64,000 nucleotides of DNA from Pedobacter zeae (GTDB taxonomy: Bacteria; Bacteroidota; Bacteroidia; Sphingobacteriales; Sphingobacteriaceae): NCBI RefSeq assembly GCF_014196715.1, contig NZ_JACIEF010000001.1, positions 168,872 to 232,871 of the forward strand, in the 5' to 3' direction. Below the pieces are notes generated by a model. The model saw only the letters and a program-made list of their open reading frames with translations, had not been told where the DNA came from and made no database searches. A program made the translations under genes and the position numbers. Shown here one piece after another: positions 7,844 through 16,751 of the stretch (position 1 is the stretch's first letter; the number at the start of each line of letters is the position of its first letter).

Positions 7844-9922
7844 ATGAGGAGTTTTATTTTTGCATTATTGATAATATGCGTTCCGGCATTTAATGCGCAA
7901 AGCCAGGTAAACCTAAAAGCGTTTAAGGCTAATGGTGCTACTGTTTCTTCCGGTCAAAAAGAACTTGTGCTTACCTGGCCGGTTGGTAAAGGAGCAGTAG
8001 GCAGAATGATTCTCGACCTTAATCGTAACCAACCATTGTTTAAAAGTTTGTGGTTAGGAAAGCAGGGTGCCTTAAAAGAAGTTGCTGCTCATCTCGATCC
8101 TGCATTTGTGCTAAGAATAGGTAAACGTACCTTAAGTCAGAACAGTGGGGGCTGGGATGTTTTTTTCGACAGGGTTCCGACCAGGCCTTATACCACAAAT
8201 CTTATAAACTTCGAAAAGGGTAATGCAAGTGTTTCTACGCAGGGTTCGCAAACGGTTGTAAGAATATCAGGCATGCAATGCGAAACATTTAGCGGCGCTT
8301 TAGAAATCACACTTTATAATGGAAGCCCTTTATTTAATGTTGCGGCTGTGGTATCTACCCCAAGAGATTCGACTGCTATTTTATATGATGCCGGCTTAAC
8401 AAGTAAAAAAGATGTCTGGGCAAACATATCGTGGTCTGACGTAAAGGGAAATCTTCAGACGGAAAAGGGAGTTAAAACAGATCCGGCTAAAAACCTGGAG
8501 GTAAAATACCGGACGGTTATCGGCGAAAATAATGGCGCAAGTTTGGCGGTCTTTCCAGCGCCGCACCAATACTTTTATCCTTTAGATGAAGCTTTTAACC
8601 TTAAATTTACCTGGAAGGGTAGTAACTATTTAAACTTAATCCCCGACTTTGGTATAGGTATCAGGCAGGATCCGTTGGGTGATAAGCGTTATGTGCCCTG
8701 GTTTAATGCACCACCCCATACCCAACAGCGCCTTAATTTTTTCTGTTTGTTAAGTGACGGCAGTGCAAATACAGCTTTAGAAGAAGTTAAAAAGTTTACA
8801 CATCAGGATACTTATGTGCCTTTGGCAGGTTATAAAACAATGGCTAGCCATTTCCACAATGAATTTATTTCGGATGTGGTACTGAGCGGAAAACCTGTTC
8901 CGGAAAAGCCTGAATTTGTGGAGGTATTAAAAAAGGCAGGTTTGAATATTGTTAAGCTTGCCGAGTTTCATGGTCCCGGACATCCTAAAGGACCGGATTC
9001 GATACGTTTAAAAGAATTAGATGCCTTGTTTAAACAAACCAAAAGGTTATCTGATCCTGATTTCTTACTGTTACCCGGAGAAGAGGCTAATAATTTTTAT
9101 GGAGGCCATTGGCTCGCATTTTTTCCGAAACCTGTTTATTGGGTGATGTCGAGAAAAAGTGATCTGCCTTTCGAAACCAACGACCCGAAATATGGTAAGG
9201 TTTACCGCATAAACGATAAAGCAGAAATGCTTAGACTATTGGAACAGGAGCAAGGCTTAGCCTGGACTGCCCATGCCCGGACAAAAGCCTCAACAGGTTA
9301 TCCTGACCAATATAGAGAAGAAGATTTTTTTAAATCAGAGACGTTTATGGGCGCCGCCTGGAAAGCTATTCCGGGCGATCTTTCCCTGCCAACCTTAAGT
9401 AAAAGGGTATTGAACTTAATGGACGATATGGCCAATTGGGGACTGAAAAAACATGTTATTTCTGAAGCCGACATCTTTACCATTACTGAGCAAAATGAAA
9501 TGTACGCGCATTTAAATGTGAATTATTTGCAGATGGATACGTTGCCAAACTATGCAGATGGTTGGAAACCTGTTTTAGACGTAATGCGGGAAGGCAAATT
9601 TTTTGTTTCTACCGGAGAGGTGTTGATTCCAAAGTTTAACATTAATGGAAAAGGTGCCGGAGAAACATTAAAGATTGATCATAGCGGAAAAGCAAAGATC
9701 AATATGCAACTCAACTGGACATTTCCCTTAAGCTTTGTCGAAATTGTATCGGGTGATGGCGCAAAGGTATATCGTAATCGCATTAATTTAAATACTACCC
9801 AGGCTTTTGGGAAAAGAGATTACAGTTGGCCTGTAAATTTAAAAGGCCGTAAGTGGGTTAGGGTAGAGGCCTGGGACGTTGCAACCAATGGTGCTTTTAC
9901 GCAAATGGTTTGGTTGGAATAG
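7844..9922 (+). CDS. Secreted PHP-superfamily-like metallohydrolase (CehA/McbA-like)
   Basis: 692 residues with a signal peptide (1-20, NAQSQ). The first ~310 residues form a beta-rich domain (carbohydrate-binding or lyase-like fold, not assigned). The second half carries PHP-like metal-site segments: ASHFHNEF, KLAEFHGPGHPKG, LLPGEEANNFYGGHWLAFF and AWTAHARTKAS. The GEE...GHWLAF pattern resembles the GEE..GH segment of CehA/McbA-type hydrolases. A C-terminal beta-sandwich (about 590-692) ends VRVEAWDVATNGAFTQMVWLE, as in those proteins. Substrate unknown. It is a single gene, convergent with the membrane-protein gene that closes the biosynthetic cluster. Confidence 0.6.
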   Translation: MRSFIFALLIICVPAFNAQSQVNLKAFKANGATVSSGQKELVLTWPVGKGAVGRMILDLNRNQPLFKSLWLGKQGALKEVAAHLDPAFVLRIGKRTLSQNSGGWDVFFDRVPTRPYTTNLINFEKGNASVSTQGSQTVVRISGMQCETFSGALEITLYNGSPLFNVAAVVSTPRDSTAILYDAGLTSKKDVWANISWSDVKGNLQTEKGVKTDPAKNLEVKYRTVIGENNGASLAVFPAPHQYFYPLDEAFNLKFTWKGSNYLNLIPDFGIGIRQDPLGDKRYVPWFNAPPHTQQRLNFFCLLSDGSANTALEEVKKFTHQDTYVPLAGYKTMASHFHNEFISDVVLSGKPVPEKPEFVEVLKKAGLNIVKLAEFHGPGHPKGPDSIRLKELDALFKQTKRLSDPDFLLLPGEEANNFYGGHWLAFFPKPVYWVMSRKSDLPFETNDPKYGKVYRINDKAEMLRLLEQEQGLAWTAHARTKASTGYPDQYREEDFFKSETFMGAAWKAIPGDLSLPTLSKRVLNLMDDMANWGLKKHVISEADIFTITEQNEMYAHLNVNYLQMDTLPNYADGWKPVLDVMREGKFFVSTGEVLIPKFNINGKGAGETLKIDHSGKAKINMQLNWTFPLSFVEIVSGDGAKVYRNRINLNTTQAFGKRDYSWPVNLKGRKWVRVEAWDVATNGAFTQMVWLE

Positions 9923-9932
9923 TGGTTTTTCA

Positions 9933-10475
9933 TTATTCGCGGTGTGATCCTGAGGGATAATTTATTTTATATGCGTCATTTTTAAACCTCCTAATGGCGA
10001 GATAAAAAAAGGTAATGGAATATAAACCCGCCAACAACCCAGCGCATATTGCAGATGGTGTAATACCAAAATCGTGATTTTTAGGAAAAGAGAAGTGTAA
10101 GGCGAGCATCAGTGCAAATACGATCATGATGCTGTACAGGCCATTTAAGCCAGCTTTTTTCAGAATAAAAGGATAGCCGGTAATTTTTATCTCTTCGTTG
10201 TAATTGATGGCTCCGGTATGTTGGAGTTCTTTTATTTTCTTCAAAATATCGAGCGTGATCATAAAGGGAAGCAGTAGGGACATGGGTAGTAAAAAGCGGG
10301 CCAGATTCTGCTCGCCGCTAAACAGGTATACCGAATTTTGTGCTTTAAAAGCAAAATAGGGTACTACCGTATTCAATACTGTATTTGGAACGAGGTGTAT
10401 GAGCAGATTTTTACGCACAAACTTTCGCCAGTTCGATACTTTTGCCTCCTCATTATATTCCGCTTGATCAGGCAT
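9933..10475 (-). CDS. Membrane protein closing the polyketide-lipid operon
   Basis: 180 residues with about four transmembrane helices (roughly 27-45, 60-80, 110-128, 140-162) and a charged cytosolic loop between helices 2 and 3 (LDILKKIKELQHTGAINYNEE). No family recognised. The start overlaps the stop of the upstream acyltransferase gene by 8 bp, so it is very probably translated with the cluster. A role in transport or anchoring of the lipid product is a guess from position only. Confidence 0.7.
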   Translation of the reverse strand: MPDQAEYNEEAKVSNWRKFVRKNLLIHLVPNTVLNTVVPYFAFKAQNSVYLFSGEQNLARFLLPMSLLLPFMITLDILKKIKELQHTGAINYNEEIKITGYPFILKKAGLNGLYSIMIVFALMLALHFSFPKNHDFGITPSAICAGLLAGLYSITFFYLAIRRFKNDAYKINYPSGSHRE

Positions 10476-11736
10476 TGGCCAATTCGTTTAAATTTTCCTT
10501 AATGAGTTCCATTACGCGGTCTTTGATCTGCCAGGCTTCAAACTCCCTCAAAAAAGATTCGTTCGACATGAAAGAGAAATCCAGTTGTTGGTTAAAGGTG
10601 CTGCACACTAAAGTATTGGCATTTTTCCATGGAAAAGCTACAGTAGGGCTATATATGGTTTCTATAGAAAAATCCTGGTAGTTTTTCGGTACGTTTAAAA
10701 GGCCCATGTTGCTTAGGGTAACATCGTGGGTACCTTTTGTGGTTTTTAAAAAGCCGATCATTTTATTTACCGATGAATGAAAATATTCACTCATGCTTAA
10801 CAGGTCGTAAACCTTCATTTCGCCGATTTTTGCTTCCAAATCGGTTTTTAAAGCCCGCGCCTTTGTCCAAAAGCTATTTTCAGCCTGATCGAGTTTAAGC
10901 TCCACTATTGGGGCAAAGGCAAACATCGTATCTTGTTTAATGGCCGCTACGAAGCGCCTGATATCAACCGGACAGATAACCTTGCCATGGGCTTTAGTGC
11001 CTTGTATGTGTTTAAAAGCCTCCATAAAGGCTACACAGATTGCTGCATGTACGGTTGTGTTTTCTTCTTTGCACTTTAATAACAGTTTTTGGGTATCTTC
11101 CTGGCTCATTTTCCAGTGAACGGCATAATTACTCCGGTCTACATGCTTGTTGGAAGTAGATTTAAAAAAGAAAAACAAACGGCCCAGGGCGGCAAAAATC
11201 TTTCCTTTAAAATGACCGGTTTTGGTAATGGAAAAATTTTCGGGCAGCAGGTCATTTACGGATGAAAACGACGGATAAGGAGTGAGTTCCTGCTTGGGAT
11301 TATCAATTAACGTGATCAGCTCGCGCATCAGGTTTAATATGGTGGTACCGTCGCAGATGCAATGCGGAAGTACGAGCAAAAGATCGGATGCTGTTTCGCC
11401 TTTTAGCCAGACCAACCTTGCCAAAGGCTCATGTTGGGCATCAAACAGCTTGTACCATTCGGCTTTTGATTGTATTAACCAATCCTGATCAGTAGAACGA
11501 CCGGTAATCCTGACCGGGATTTTACCGATGTTTTCGTTCAGTACAAAGTAGGGTATTTTGCCGGTGGCATCGATATTCATCTGCAACAGCGGGTGTTTCT
11601 GCTGGATTTTCAACAATGCCTGATGCAGGTTTTCTTCCCTGATAGTACCTAATATTTTAGCGCCAAACACGCAGTTTAATGGTGTTTTGGCATCCACATG
11701 CATAATCCGTTCTCCTAAAATTAATCTTCTTTTCAT
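10468..11736 (-). CDS. Condensation-domain-type acyltransferase, paralogue 2
   Basis: 422 residues of the CoA/ACP-dependent acyltransferase superfamily (NRPS condensation domain, PapA, WS/DGAT type). The core motif reads LVLPHCICDGTT: the first His of HHxxxDG is Pro, but the catalytic second His, the Asp and the Gly remain. A second structural segment, VTLSNMGLLNVP, matches the conserved strand before the DFGWG-like region. It begins MKRRLILGERIMHVDAKTP, closely matching the N-terminus of the neighbour at 11733, so the two are tandem paralogues. The genes overlap by 4 bp (ATGA-type). Inferred role: esterification of an acyl chain onto the polyketide-glycoside. No adenylation or carrier domain is attached. 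Confidence 0.8.
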   Translation of the reverse strand: MKRRLILGERIMHVDAKTPLNCVFGAKILGTIREENLHQALLKIQQKHPLLQMNIDATGKIPYFVLNENIGKIPVRITGRSTDQDWLIQSKAEWYKLFDAQHEPLARLVWLKGETASDLLLVLPHCICDGTTILNLMRELITLIDNPKQELTPYPSFSSVNDLLPENFSITKTGHFKGKIFAALGRLFFFFKSTSNKHVDRSNYAVHWKMSQEDTQKLLLKCKEENTTVHAAICVAFMEAFKHIQGTKAHGKVICPVDIRRFVAAIKQDTMFAFAPIVELKLDQAENSFWTKARALKTDLEAKIGEMKVYDLLSMSEYFHSSVNKMIGFLKTTKGTHDVTLSNMGLLNVPKNYQDFSIETIYSPTVAFPWKNANTLVCSTFNQQLDFSFMSNESFLREFEAWQIKDRVMELIKENLNELANA

Positions 11737-13022
11737 GCGGTTGCGCTTAAAATTTCAACAGGTTGCCCTACCTGGGCCTTAAGGATTGCGATCAGCTTTT
11801 CTTTAATGGCTTCGGCTTCTGCATAGGGTACGTATCCTTCGCTGGCTACAAAAGTGAAATCCATCTGGTTACGGTACGTGGAGACGATCATGGTAGTGGT
11901 ATTGCCCAATGGTCCCATTACAGACGGACTAAATATGCTTTCGACCTCAAAATGCCGGTATTGATGAGGGATGTCGATTTTACCCAGATTAGAAAACATG
12001 CAGTCGTTGCTTGATTTGCCGTATTTTAAGAAATTGGTGAAGTTTTGAAGTGCCGGGTGACAAGCCTCCATCATCATCATTAAACTGTAGGGATTGAGTT
12101 TGGCCGATTTATCGTTTACCTCTTTTTGTAAGGCTTTCACATTTTCCAGGAAATCTTTTTGTGGCAATAATGAAAGTACAATCATTAAACCAAAGGCAAA
12201 AATGTGGTCTTTTTTAATAATCGGATTAAAGTTCCTGATATCAACAGGAAGCGATATTTTGTTAAAGGCTTTTTCTTTTCTTACTGCTTTAAATGCGGTC
12301 AGAACGGCAGCGCTAAGCAATGTATTTACGGTGAACTGATTGTTTTTGCAAAAGAGGATAATCTCTTTTGTTAATTCCTGGTCGAATCTCCAATGAAGCA
12401 TAAAATCTTTTTTACGCTCAACGGCTACTTTTTTGACCGGGATCATCCAAAGGGCTAACGTAGCAATTTTCCCTATTAAACCGTTTTTGGTACGGTTGCG
12501 GTAGCTGTTCAGTACCTTTGCAGGGATTACATCTTTTATGCCCATAATCGGCATTTCCCTGCCAATATCGGCATCCGGATCATCTAAAAGTTGAAGCAGT
12601 TCGGTTAAAATTGAAAGCGCGGCAGTACCATCGCAAAGGCAGTGATGATAAACCATCAGGATTTCGGAAACATTTTCTCCTCTTAGCCAGGTCATGCGGC
12701 AAAGCGGTGCAGTTGTGGCATCGAAAACCGTTTTCCATTCATGAGTAGATTCCTGCTCCCAATGTTCATCGTTTAAACGATCCACTATACGGATGGGGAT
12801 TACGAACGTTTCGGTAAGATTGGCTACAAACCAGGGCTTTTTGTTTTCATCAAAACGTATGGCTGCGGTTAGCCAGGGGTGTTTCTTCTGGATTTTAAAT
12901 AAAGCAAACCTTAAATCCGCTTCTTTTATTTTTCCCCTGATTTTGAAGGGTATAACAATGTTAAACGGACTTTTGCCATCTCCAAATAACATCCGCTCAC
13001 CAAATAGCAGTTTTCTTTTCAT
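11733..13022 (-). CDS. Condensation-domain-type acyltransferase, paralogue 1
   Basis: About 429 residues with the intact motif VYHHCLCDGTA (HHxxxDG), the active-site signature of condensation/PapA/WS-DGAT acyltransferases. FSNLGKIDIP further on matches the second conserved strand. I choose the start at 13022 (MKRKLLFGERMLF), not the longer one at 13049: the paralogue starts with the equivalent MKRRLILGERIM, and the extra codons would lie inside a REP-like repeat. Predicted job: O-acyl transfer from an ACP or CoA to a hydroxyl of the product. Two such proteins next to two glycosyltransferases suggest two acylation events, or one acting on each sugar. That is inference. Confidence 0.85.
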   Translation of the reverse strand: MKRKLLFGERMLFGDGKSPFNIVIPFKIRGKIKEADLRFALFKIQKKHPWLTAAIRFDENKKPWFVANLTETFVIPIRIVDRLNDEHWEQESTHEWKTVFDATTAPLCRMTWLRGENVSEILMVYHHCLCDGTAALSILTELLQLLDDPDADIGREMPIMGIKDVIPAKVLNSYRNRTKNGLIGKIATLALWMIPVKKVAVERKKDFMLHWRFDQELTKEIILFCKNNQFTVNTLLSAAVLTAFKAVRKEKAFNKISLPVDIRNFNPIIKKDHIFAFGLMIVLSLLPQKDFLENVKALQKEVNDKSAKLNPYSLMMMMEACHPALQNFTNFLKYGKSSNDCMFSNLGKIDIPHQYRHFEVESIFSPSVMGPLGNTTTMIVSTYRNQMDFTFVASEGYVPYAEAEAIKEKLIAILKAQVGQPVEILSATA

Positions 13023-13042
13023 TTTTTTTATTGTAATGCGTT

Positions 13043-13140
13043 CCGTCATCTCGAGCGGAGTGTAACGCAGTCGAGAGATCTGTTTAGATAGGTCTCTCTC
13101 CCGACTTAACCTCGGGACTGCACTTCAGTCGAAATGACGG
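13043..13140. repeat. REP-like hairpin, gtcatttcgag family
   Basis: ccgtcatctcgagcggag at the left end pairs with cttcagtcgaaatgacgg at the right end. The same family occurs at 52943-53068 and 55281-55367. It lies between two genes of the biosynthetic operon. Confidence 0.85.
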
Positions 13141-13188
13141 TTGCCGGAATGGCTATTACCTCCCAGGCTTGTTAATTTTTGATCGTCC

Positions 13189-13250
13189 CGTCATCCTTTA
13201 TTTCAGGATCTTAATAACAGGCAAGATGCTGAAGCGAGCTCAGCATGACG
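13189..13250. repeat. REP-like hairpin, gtcatcctga family
   Basis: cgtcatcctttatttcagga faces gctgaagcgagctcagcatg followed by acg. A related element is at 31609-31697. Together with the preceding repeat it fills the 243-bp gap between the glycosyltransferase stop (13266) and the acyltransferase start (13022). Confidence 0.8.
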
Positions 13251-13265
13251 ACCGCTCTTCGCAAT

Positions 13266-14480
13266 CTAGGCAAAAGGGCCATCAAGATTGACAACTCTGT
13301 GAACCTCAGCAAAATCTTCGAGCAATTGTACCGCTTTATCATTGCCACCGGCTTCGATAAAAGTTTCTCTTATTCTTTGTGCGGCCTGGCGGTATTTCGG
13401 ATTTTCCAAAAGCTCAAAAACGGTCTCTCTTAATTCGCTGGTGCGTAAACGCTTGTACCGGATGCTGATGCCACAGCCTGCCTGTTCAATTAGTTTAGCT
13501 GTATGAAAATGGTCATAAGCAATTGGGGTAATCAACATGGGTAAACCATTGGTAAAGGTGTCGTTTACGGTATTAAAACCGCCATGACAAATTACGGCAT
13601 CCATATGTGGCATTAATTCTGATTGTGGCACAAAACCATTCACAATAAAATTATCCGGCCAATGTTCGAAAATATCAGGATTGGTTGCCGCTACAATAGT
13701 TACAGGCTGGTTTTCGAAAGCAGTTATCAATTTTTGGAAAAATGCCGCACGGATATCTACGAGTAAAGTACCTAATGAAACAAATATTTTAGGAGTGGTC
13801 ACCTTACTCAAACGTTCCCAATCAAAGGGTGCTAAATTTGGCCTGCCTTTTACCGGGCCAACAAAATGCATGTGCGGTGGCTTTTCTTCAAAACCGGCAA
13901 AGGCCTGAGAAGTGAAAACCATGTTCAGCTCATGCGAGTGGATGTGTATATCGTCACTGTAAATGCCTACTTCCCTTTGTAAACCTTTGATCAGGTTTTG
14001 TTGCCATTCGAATATTTTGGGTGCACTGTTAGCGGTATCGCCCATTACATCTGGCGGAACGGGTGTAGTGGTTACCGACGGAATGCCTTTTATATAAGCA
14101 CTTAATGCACCGGCAAAAGTAATGCAGTCGTTAATAATAACGTCGGGTTTCCAGGCATCAACAAAGTTGTTCAGTCCTTTCATCATCATTTTGGCAAAAG
14201 GCACATAAGTCTCTTCGAGGGCGAGTTTCATTACTTCCGGACCGGAACATGCCGGGCCATCATCCTGGCGTTTTAAAATGCGTTGTATTTCGTCGGCATA
14301 CTCGGCCAGGTCTTCTTCAGGATAAATGAATTCGCCTCCTTCAGGTAAATGCACCCTGGCCAGTGGGGTGATGCCGAGCCATTTTACTTCATGGCCACGG
14401 GCCAATAAACTTGCACCAATACTTAATGTTGGGCTGATATGACCAAAAAAAGGCGGAACAACGAAAAGGAATTTTGACAT
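13266..14480 (-). CDS. GT1-family glycosyltransferase, paralogue 2
   Basis: 404 residues of the UGT/MGT (GT-B, GT1) type. The N-terminus FLFVVPPFFGHISPTLSIGASLLARGHEV carries the acceptor-side GH-P motif. The nucleotide-sugar site is CHGGFNTVNDTFTNGLPMLITPIAYDHFHTA, matching the HGG..T..E/D....P......DQ signature of macrolide and zeaxanthin (CrtX-like) glucosyltransferases, although the sugar-contacting DQ is DH here. No signal peptide; it acts in the cytosol on a lipophilic acceptor. It follows its paralogue by 11 bp. Two glycosyltransferases in tandem suggest a disaccharide or two sugars on the polyketide product (inference). Confidence 0.88.
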   Translation of the reverse strand: MSKFLFVVPPFFGHISPTLSIGASLLARGHEVKWLGITPLARVHLPEGGEFIYPEEDLAEYADEIQRILKRQDDGPACSGPEVMKLALEETYVPFAKMMMKGLNNFVDAWKPDVIINDCITFAGALSAYIKGIPSVTTTPVPPDVMGDTANSAPKIFEWQQNLIKGLQREVGIYSDDIHIHSHELNMVFTSQAFAGFEEKPPHMHFVGPVKGRPNLAPFDWERLSKVTTPKIFVSLGTLLVDIRAAFFQKLITAFENQPVTIVAATNPDIFEHWPDNFIVNGFVPQSELMPHMDAVICHGGFNTVNDTFTNGLPMLITPIAYDHFHTAKLIEQAGCGISIRYKRLRTSELRETVFELLENPKYRQAAQRIRETFIEAGGNDKAVQLLEDFAEVHRVVNLDGPFA

Positions 14481-14491
14481 AAGGTTATTGG

Positions 14492-15691
14492 TTAAGTGAT
14501 GAGTACAGTTGAGGTTCTGTTGCTTAAAGTTTCCAGTAAATCGGCGGCACTTTCTGTTCCGCCTGCTTCAATAAAGGATTGTTTAATTTGCTCTGCAGCC
14601 AATTTATAACTGTCGTTCTGCAGCACTTTGTTTACCGCTTCTTTCAGGTGATCGGCTTTAAAACGGTTAAAGTTTAAGCGTTCTCCGGCACCAACCCTGA
14701 AAACCCTTCCGGCAACATGGCTTTGGTCATAAGCAATCGGGATGACCACCATTGGCAGTCCGTTCATTAAAGTTTCACAAACGGTATTATGTCCGCCATG
14801 GCAAACTACGGCATCAAGGTGTGGTAATAGTTCTAATTGCGGTACCTGGCGCTGTACGGTAAAATTAGCTGGCCATTCTTCGAACAAAGCAGGATCGGAA
14901 ACCACCACCACATGCAGGTCTTCGTTTTCAAAAGCCTCGATTACCTTGGCAAAAAAGGCTTTTTTATGTTCATGATCGAAGGTGGTACCAATGCTCACCA
15001 ATATTTTAGGTTTGCTGGTATGAAAGGCTTCCCACCGAAAAGGAATGGCGGTTTTACGGCGGTTAAAAACAGGGCCTACAAATTTAAAATGCTCCGGTAA
15101 GTCCATCTCTCCGAAAAAATCGCGCGAGGTAAACACCAGAGTGGCCAGCTCAGAGCAGGCAATAGAACCCGCGGCGCTTATACCGAATTCTTTTTGCAGT
15201 GCAACAATCTGATTTACTTCCCATTCGTGCACTTTAGGCAGTTCATCCATTACTTTAATCGCTGCGGGAGCGGTAACTGAAGTAACATAAGGGTAGTTTT
15301 TGTTACTGGCCGCTATGGCACCGGCAAACATCTGATGATCGGTAATTACCAGGTCGGGCTTAAACTGATCCAGCAGATCTGCAATGCCTTCGTAGCTGTG
15401 TCTGTTAAGCGGGATTAATACTTCCTCGTACAGAAACTTAATGCTATCAATACCGTACACAATTTTTTTGCTAATGATATCGAGGTACTTTTCGGAATCT
15501 TTTTTCTGCTGATCGCTTTGGTCGTAACGGATCACAAGCAGTTCTCCACCAGCAGGAAGCCTATCGCCTAACGATTGATCTAACGTAATCCACCCTACAC
15601 GGTGGCCTCTTTCCAATAATGCTGCCCCCATGCTCAAAGTTGGGTTAATGTGGCCGGTTAGGGGAGGAACTACAAATACGAATTTTGCCAT
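14492..15691 (-). CDS. GT1-family glycosyltransferase, paralogue 1
   Basis: 399 residues, GT-B fold. It starts MAKFVFVVPPLTGHINPTLSMGAALLERGH; the donor motif is CHGGHNTVCETLMNGLPMVVIPIAYDQSHVAGRV with the canonical DQ pair, so the UDP-sugar site looks intact (the neighbour has DH). Closest visible resemblance is to CrtX-type zeaxanthin and other lipid-aglycone glycosyltransferases. It lies 11 bp after the alpha/beta hydrolase gene and 11 bp before its paralogue, clearly one operon. The differing donor motifs suggest different sugars or different acceptor positions. Confidence 0.9.
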   Translation of the reverse strand: MAKFVFVVPPLTGHINPTLSMGAALLERGHRVGWITLDQSLGDRLPAGGELLVIRYDQSDQQKKDSEKYLDIISKKIVYGIDSIKFLYEEVLIPLNRHSYEGIADLLDQFKPDLVITDHQMFAGAIAASNKNYPYVTSVTAPAAIKVMDELPKVHEWEVNQIVALQKEFGISAAGSIACSELATLVFTSRDFFGEMDLPEHFKFVGPVFNRRKTAIPFRWEAFHTSKPKILVSIGTTFDHEHKKAFFAKVIEAFENEDLHVVVVSDPALFEEWPANFTVQRQVPQLELLPHLDAVVCHGGHNTVCETLMNGLPMVVIPIAYDQSHVAGRVFRVGAGERLNFNRFKADHLKEAVNKVLQNDSYKLAAEQIKQSFIEAGGTESAADLLETLSNRTSTVLIT

Positions 15692-15702
15692 CTGTGTTTA
15701 AT

Positions 15703-16467
15703 TTATTTTTCCTGGAAGAAGTTTAATAATGCTTCAGCAATAACCAATGGTTGCTGGATCGGGATATTATGATCACCCGGGACAGCGGATAAGGAGGCGT
15801 TTTCGATCAGCCCTTCCAAGTGTTTTCCTGCGTTTAAACAATTGGAATCGGTGCCATACAACAATAATGCAGGCTTTTTTATGGTTTCGATTGCAGGGCT
15901 GCCAAAAAAGTCTTTTTCGAATTCCATATCGGTTTTAATCGAGGTCTGATAAAACAGGTATTCGTACATGCGGTGGTTGCGCTCCATCTGTCTTTTACCC
16001 ATTTTTACTTTTGTAGTATCTGTGAAATTTTCAACGTAATGCTCTAAAAACTCTCGGCTGTATTCATCAATAATCCCCCTTGTTTTATCGTCATTCGGAT
16101 CCGGTGCTTCAATTACGGCCAGTTTGTTGATGCGTTCGGGAAAGCGTATGGCCATTTTTAAAGCAATTAATCCACCGAAACTGTATCCGCCTAAATGTAC
16201 CTTTTGCAGCTTTAACGCCTCTAAAAGTGCAAGCAGGTCGTTGGTCATGCTGGTGAGGTCGTAACCTGTTAGTGCCTTTTCACTCATGCCATGGCTTTTC
16301 AGGTCGTAAAGTACCACGTGATATTTTGTAGCCAATAGCGGTGCGATGTTAAAATAATAGACAGACAGGTTACTGAACATCCCATGCACAAGGACGATGG
16401 TTTCAGCAGCTTCTTTGTTAAGCTCCTGAATATGGACCGATCTGCCGTTTACCGTTACTACTGGCAT
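15703..16467 (-). CDS. Alpha/beta hydrolase, candidate chain-release thioesterase
   Basis: 254 residues without a signal peptide. Core motifs: LVHGMFSNLSVYYF (oxyanion strand), LGGYSFGGLIALKMA (GxSxG nucleophile, Ser), YGTDSNCL (acid Asp) and GDHNIPIQQP (His). The start overlaps the discrete ACP gene by 10 bp. Placement beside a free ACP and two synthases without any integral thioesterase makes release or editing of the acyl chain the most economical role. A hydrolase acting on a tailoring intermediate cannot be excluded. The length is normal for the family. Confidence 0.8.
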   Translation of the reverse strand: MPVVTVNGRSVHIQELNKEAAETIVLVHGMFSNLSVYYFNIAPLLATKYHVVLYDLKSHGMSEKALTGYDLTSMTNDLLALLEALKLQKVHLGGYSFGGLIALKMAIRFPERINKLAVIEAPDPNDDKTRGIIDEYSREFLEHYVENFTDTTKVKMGKRQMERNHRMYEYLFYQTSIKTDMEFEKDFFGSPAIETIKKPALLLYGTDSNCLNAGKHLEGLIENASLSAVPGDHNIPIQQPLVIAEALLNFFQEK

Positions 16468-16751
16468 TCTTCGATATAAGAGATGATCATGCCCAGGTTT
16501 AAGTTGATCAGCTGATCTAAATCCATCGAAGATAACCAGCCTGTAAAATCGATCTGATCGCCAAAATGTGCTTTAATTTTTTCAGAGAATGATACAATTT
16601 CAATGCTGTCCATTTCCAGGTCCTTGGTGAAAGAACTTTCAGGGGTGATATCCATTTCTTCCACAAATTCTTCACCGATTACTTCAGTGATAAATTGTTT
16701 CATGAGGTTGAAGATTTCTTCGCTGCTTAATTTTGTAGTGATAGTGTCCAT
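16458..16751 (-). CDS. Discrete acyl carrier protein
   Basis: 97 residues, acidic, four-helix ACP type. The phosphopantetheine site is KDLEMDSIEIVSF with Ser49. Unlike the integral ACPs of the large synthase (IDSIKRVE) it has DSIEIV, so it is a separate lineage, perhaps serving the second synthase (which has no ACP of its own) or the acyltransferases. It starts 25 bp inside the end of the KS-AT-DH-PPTase gene and overlaps the hydrolase gene by 10 bp. It is presumably activated by the PPTase domain of the upstream protein. Confidence 0.9.
   Translation of the reverse strand: MDTITTKLSSEEIFNLMKQFITEVIGEEFVEEMDITPESSFTKDLEMDSIEIVSFSEKIKAHFGDQIDFTGWLSSMDLDQLINLNLGMIISYIEECQ

Noticed and set aside
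13023..13049. Nine-codon N-terminal extension (MTERITIKK) of the first acyltransferase
   Set aside because: Its start codon lies inside a REP-like repeat, and the paralogue begins at the equivalent of Met 13022.
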